A DNA stretch of 64,000 nt from Gymnothorax reevesii. Lineage: Eukaryota > Chordata > Actinopteri > Anguilliformes > Muraenidae. A program made the position numbers and the translations under genes. How positions within the stretch are numbered: the stretch's first letter is position 1; each line of letters begins with the position of its first letter. The stretch covers positions 49,641,620 through 49,705,619 of the forward strand of contig CM056583.1 of assembly GCA_029721435.1 (NCBI GenBank), read 5' to 3'. Below are positions 61,061 to 64,000 of this stretch, one piece after another. The notes beneath the pieces were generated by a model. It saw only the letters and a list, made by a program, of their open reading frames with translations. It was not told where the DNA came from and did not search any database.

Positions 61061-64000
61061 GACCATTGCTCACCGACTTTGAAAGTTTGAAGTCAATCAA
61101 TGTAAGTGTCTAGACACTAGATTTTTAACACACAGACACAAACAAACAAACAGCAAAACAAACTGCACTGATTACAATGCCCTGCTCCACTGACTCTGTC
61201 AACGGCGAGGCAAAAATAGTCGTGCTATGAATTTTGGCCAAAGATAACTTCCATGAGAGCCCTCTCCATTATCAAAAGGCTCCACATGAAGGATAATACC
61301 AGAAAAGTTATTTCCAGCAGGAAGTGGCATAGTATTTTATGAAAATCTGAATTTACACAGGATTACTATTACCTTGGGTTATTTTTAAAAAGCATTTCTC
61401 TGATGTATGCCGTAAGATTTAAGGACCAACGGCTGCCATCAAAGACAGTGAAATCCCTCTGCCCAGTGATACTCTCTGACTGTCAGAATTGTGGTGTCGT
61501 GGGCCGTAGACATCAAGGGCAATAAATCACTGGAGCCTTGAACAGAAAAGTTAAAGAAACTCTGATCTAGGCCATTAAGTTCAGTTTGTTTTAACAATAA
61601 TGATGGAATTTATCAATGGCGAAAGACTGCATGAGCAGCTGAACAGGGACGATAGAGTCATCTCACACACTCAAACCTGGTTAGGCTGTTTTTAGCCACT
61701 AATGTAGCATTTTAATCCATCTCAAACCCTTAATAGACCAGCAGAAATGGGCACAGATCAACTAAAGCCCGAACCAGAAAGACTGTGGAGTGTGCATGAC
61801 AATTCATAAACAGCTTCCTCATTGAATGCCACATATTTCTTTCCTTGACATTAAACGCTGTCTTACTAATTAAAACCCTTGAGTTGTTCTCCCTCGTTGG
61901 GAAGCAAATGTCTTTTTTTGCTGAATTGCTATTTCATACAGTATTATAATACAAGTTTGGATTACAACATTAAATACGTAAGTATGGCTATCAATAACCA
62001 ATATTTACAGCAGGACATGAACTTAATCGCGGGTCGAGTCAACGCCATTAGCTTAACATTTATAGTGGAAATGTTTCAAACAAATGCAGCGGGTGTTTGT
62101 AAATAAATAAAACTAAATAGAGGCCAGAAGTGCCGTGGAGGAAAATTTGCTGTCCAAGACTGAACATTATTCTATCAGCATCTCTGATGGGAAAATGGGC
62201 TTAATTAACCTTTGTCCAGGCCCAGCAGAAGCCTGACACTGCTACAGCAGGCCACAGCTCGATGATATGGCAATCCTATCATATGTCTAATGACTGTCAC
62301 AATGCCTCAGTAACGGGTCCAGTTAGTGCCAGCTGCATTGCACTTGGGGCTTCCATGCCATCTGCGGGCAAAGAGAAGCCAGTTAGCATGCAAATAAACC
62401 AATTAAAATTCATGTGACACCGCTGCCAATGAGTTGACTCAACCCTGATTTTCATGCTTCTCACTGTTCCTGTTTGCCGTTTTTCACTTTATTTTTCCTC
62501 TGCTGGGAGGACACCGTGGGGGGGGATGTCACTGCAAATCGTTTTGTCTACACTGCTGAGCGCCAAGAGGAAGACCGTCAGGAGCCAGTGCCTCCAATCC
62601 CACTTTAGGAGGAGGATATGATCCTGAATTTTCTGACGACTCAAGTACTGCACAACTACACTTCCCTATACAATGCACCTTCTCCTCAGATACAGAACAG
62701 GCACATCGATACCAGTACATTATATTTTCAATTAGCTATCCACAAATTTCACTGAGTAATTTATTAACAATTACCAGCACCTGTTTTTGGCATTGCCCTT
62801 AATTACTGATTATGACAACCTTGACTTCTGGCCAGAAAGCAGTTTTCACGTGGCAGCCCCCCAGAGTTTGTTGTGGCAAGGAGACAATTAAATGGGAGGC
62901 TTTCAGTGTTGTTTAGTCTCCCATTACAGCCAATTACCCTTCAAAGTGCAGGAAAAGGAAAGCTGTTTTGAATAGTGTTATATTAACCACCATTTGCATT
63001 AGACTGCATGGAGCCAGCAGGCACATATGCTTGTTTCGTTTCACATCCCACCAACAAGTGGGTTATATGGGATGTAGAAGGTACAGATATTTAAACAGTA
63101 ATTGAGGAGAACTCTAAATGCACAACTTCAAACTTTCATTTAATAGTCCTTTATACACAGCTGTGGAGAGAGTGCAGTTTCATTAATAATAAGCACAGCC
63201 CAATGATTTCAGGGCTTGTTAGCAAGCTAATGCAGCTATGAGCTACTGACCCTATTCACTGCAGAATCAGGGAAGTCACGCAGCTGGCTATTTTTTGACA
63301 AACTTCAGAGCAGTTCAGTGGCAGTAAACAGAACATGCTGAATCGTCTATTTTTCACTGCTAGCTTGGTAGGCTTAAAGTCGATACTTAAAAACAAAGCA
63401 TTATGCCAGGTAAAACATGTGGTGAAAGAGGTTGTCTTAACATTTTGCTATCTGTTTATTTTCCTTAACAAGCTAGCTACTAAAAATTATGTCTTTGTAT
63501 GCGCCTTAACCAGCTCTTCGTTGAACCAGATATTAAATTACTAAAGGTGGGTAAAGAGGGCGGGGCTGCATGAGGTCAGTAGTCATCACAGTCATCACAT
63601 GCAAGGTATATGTGTAGCTGACAGCAGATTAAAAAAAAATGATGGAAGTGATAAGAGGAGAACCATGACTGAAATGACCACAAGCCAGGGTCATTTTTTC
63701 CAACATCAGCATTTTTCACAGAGGCTGGGGTGCACCACCCAATGAAGCTCCCTGCTTCAGCAGAATCCACTATGCAATGCAACAATTCTCATGCGGTGTA
63801 ATTGGTACGACCATAAGGAAAACACATTTTGAAGTCTTCAGCTTGGTATTACAACTCAATCTATATATCTTGTAAAAAAGGGTTTAATCCACATCAAAAC
63901 ACCAGGGTTTAATCATGAAACTTCAGTCAGGACGTGTTATTTAACAGTGAAATCAGCTGGCTAAGGTCAGTGAATGAGGAGGTACAGAGGAGTTTTATTT

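Larger units (their letters stand above)
52728..64000 (-). other. DCC intron (partial, more than 11 kb)
   Basis: The exon encoding the start of FN3 domain 3 is expected upstream but was not found. The intron holds an ATAA tract (53206-53238), a Tc1 relic (53700-54260), a piggyBac-like element (54763-56950), an L2-like tail (60294-60511), AGGTCA-rich repeats (60590-61060) and a candidate conserved block (62170-62470). The stretches 56950-60290 and 62470-64000 show nothing recognisable. Confidence 0.75.

Noticed and set aside
62529..62720. Minus-strand frame considered as the missing upstream FN3 exon
   Set aside because: No FN3 signature residues and no credible acceptor-donor pair in the correct phase.

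Overview
The window is vertebrate nuclear DNA, almost certainly from a ray-finned (probably teleost) fish. Evidence: AT-rich introns with consensus GT..AG splice sites, long CA, AT and GATG microsatellites, and several classes of fish-type transposons (Tc1-like, hAT, piggyBac-like TTAA elements, Rex3/RTE- and L2-like retrotransposon tails). The species cannot be named from the sequence. No prokaryotic gene organisation, rRNA or tRNA gene was found.

One host gene is visible: the 3' half of DCC, the netrin-1 receptor 'deleted in colorectal cancer', on the minus strand. Thirteen coding exons (1828 nt, about 609 codons) lie between 52727 and 1271. They keep one open frame through every junction. 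In gene order they encode the second half of FN3 domain 3, FN3 domain 4, the FN4-FN5 linker and FN3 domain 5, FN3 domain 6, a 33-nt microexon and a 66-nt exon of the juxtamembrane stalk, the transmembrane helix, the conserved P1 cytoplasmic motif and the start of the cytoplasmic tail. The Ig domains and FN1-FN2 (beyond 64000) and the P2/P3 motifs and stop codon (below position 1) are outside the window. Every splice boundary was assigned by reading acceptor, donor and phase directly.

All other sequence is intron (0.9 to 11.5 kb each, plus an open-ended upstream intron of more than 11 kb). From low to high coordinate: a GC-rich island near 0.4-0.6 kb; a Helitron-like end near 1.6 kb; a retroposon tail at 4.1 kb; CA clusters at 5.2-6.6 kb; an AGTCA-loop foldback at 9.0 kb with a second copy at 44.8 kb; an unclassified block at 9.2-10.3 kb; a repeat at 13.3 kb with a longer relative at 46.2-47.7 kb; a Tc1-like element nested in a TTAA-flanked palindromic element at 24.7-26.8 kb; a cluster of Tc1 relics and a Rex3-like LINE at 31.9-34.4 kb; a short Tc1 copy at 39.4-40.2 kb; a probable solo LTR at 41.2-42.0 kb; a hAT relic at 50.0-51.8 kb; Tc1 and piggyBac-like relics at 53.7-56.9 kb; and an L2-like tail plus AGGTCA-rich degenerate repeats at 60.3-61.1 kb.

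The most interesting host-gene observations are: (1) a 77-bp tandem triplication of the start of the FN6 exon together with its splice acceptor; (2) a second in-frame 3' splice site 66 nt inside the FN5 exon, matching the DCC-long/DCC-short choice known in mammals; (3) two consecutive phase 1-1 mini-exons in the juxtamembrane stalk, either of which could be skipped without breaking the frame.
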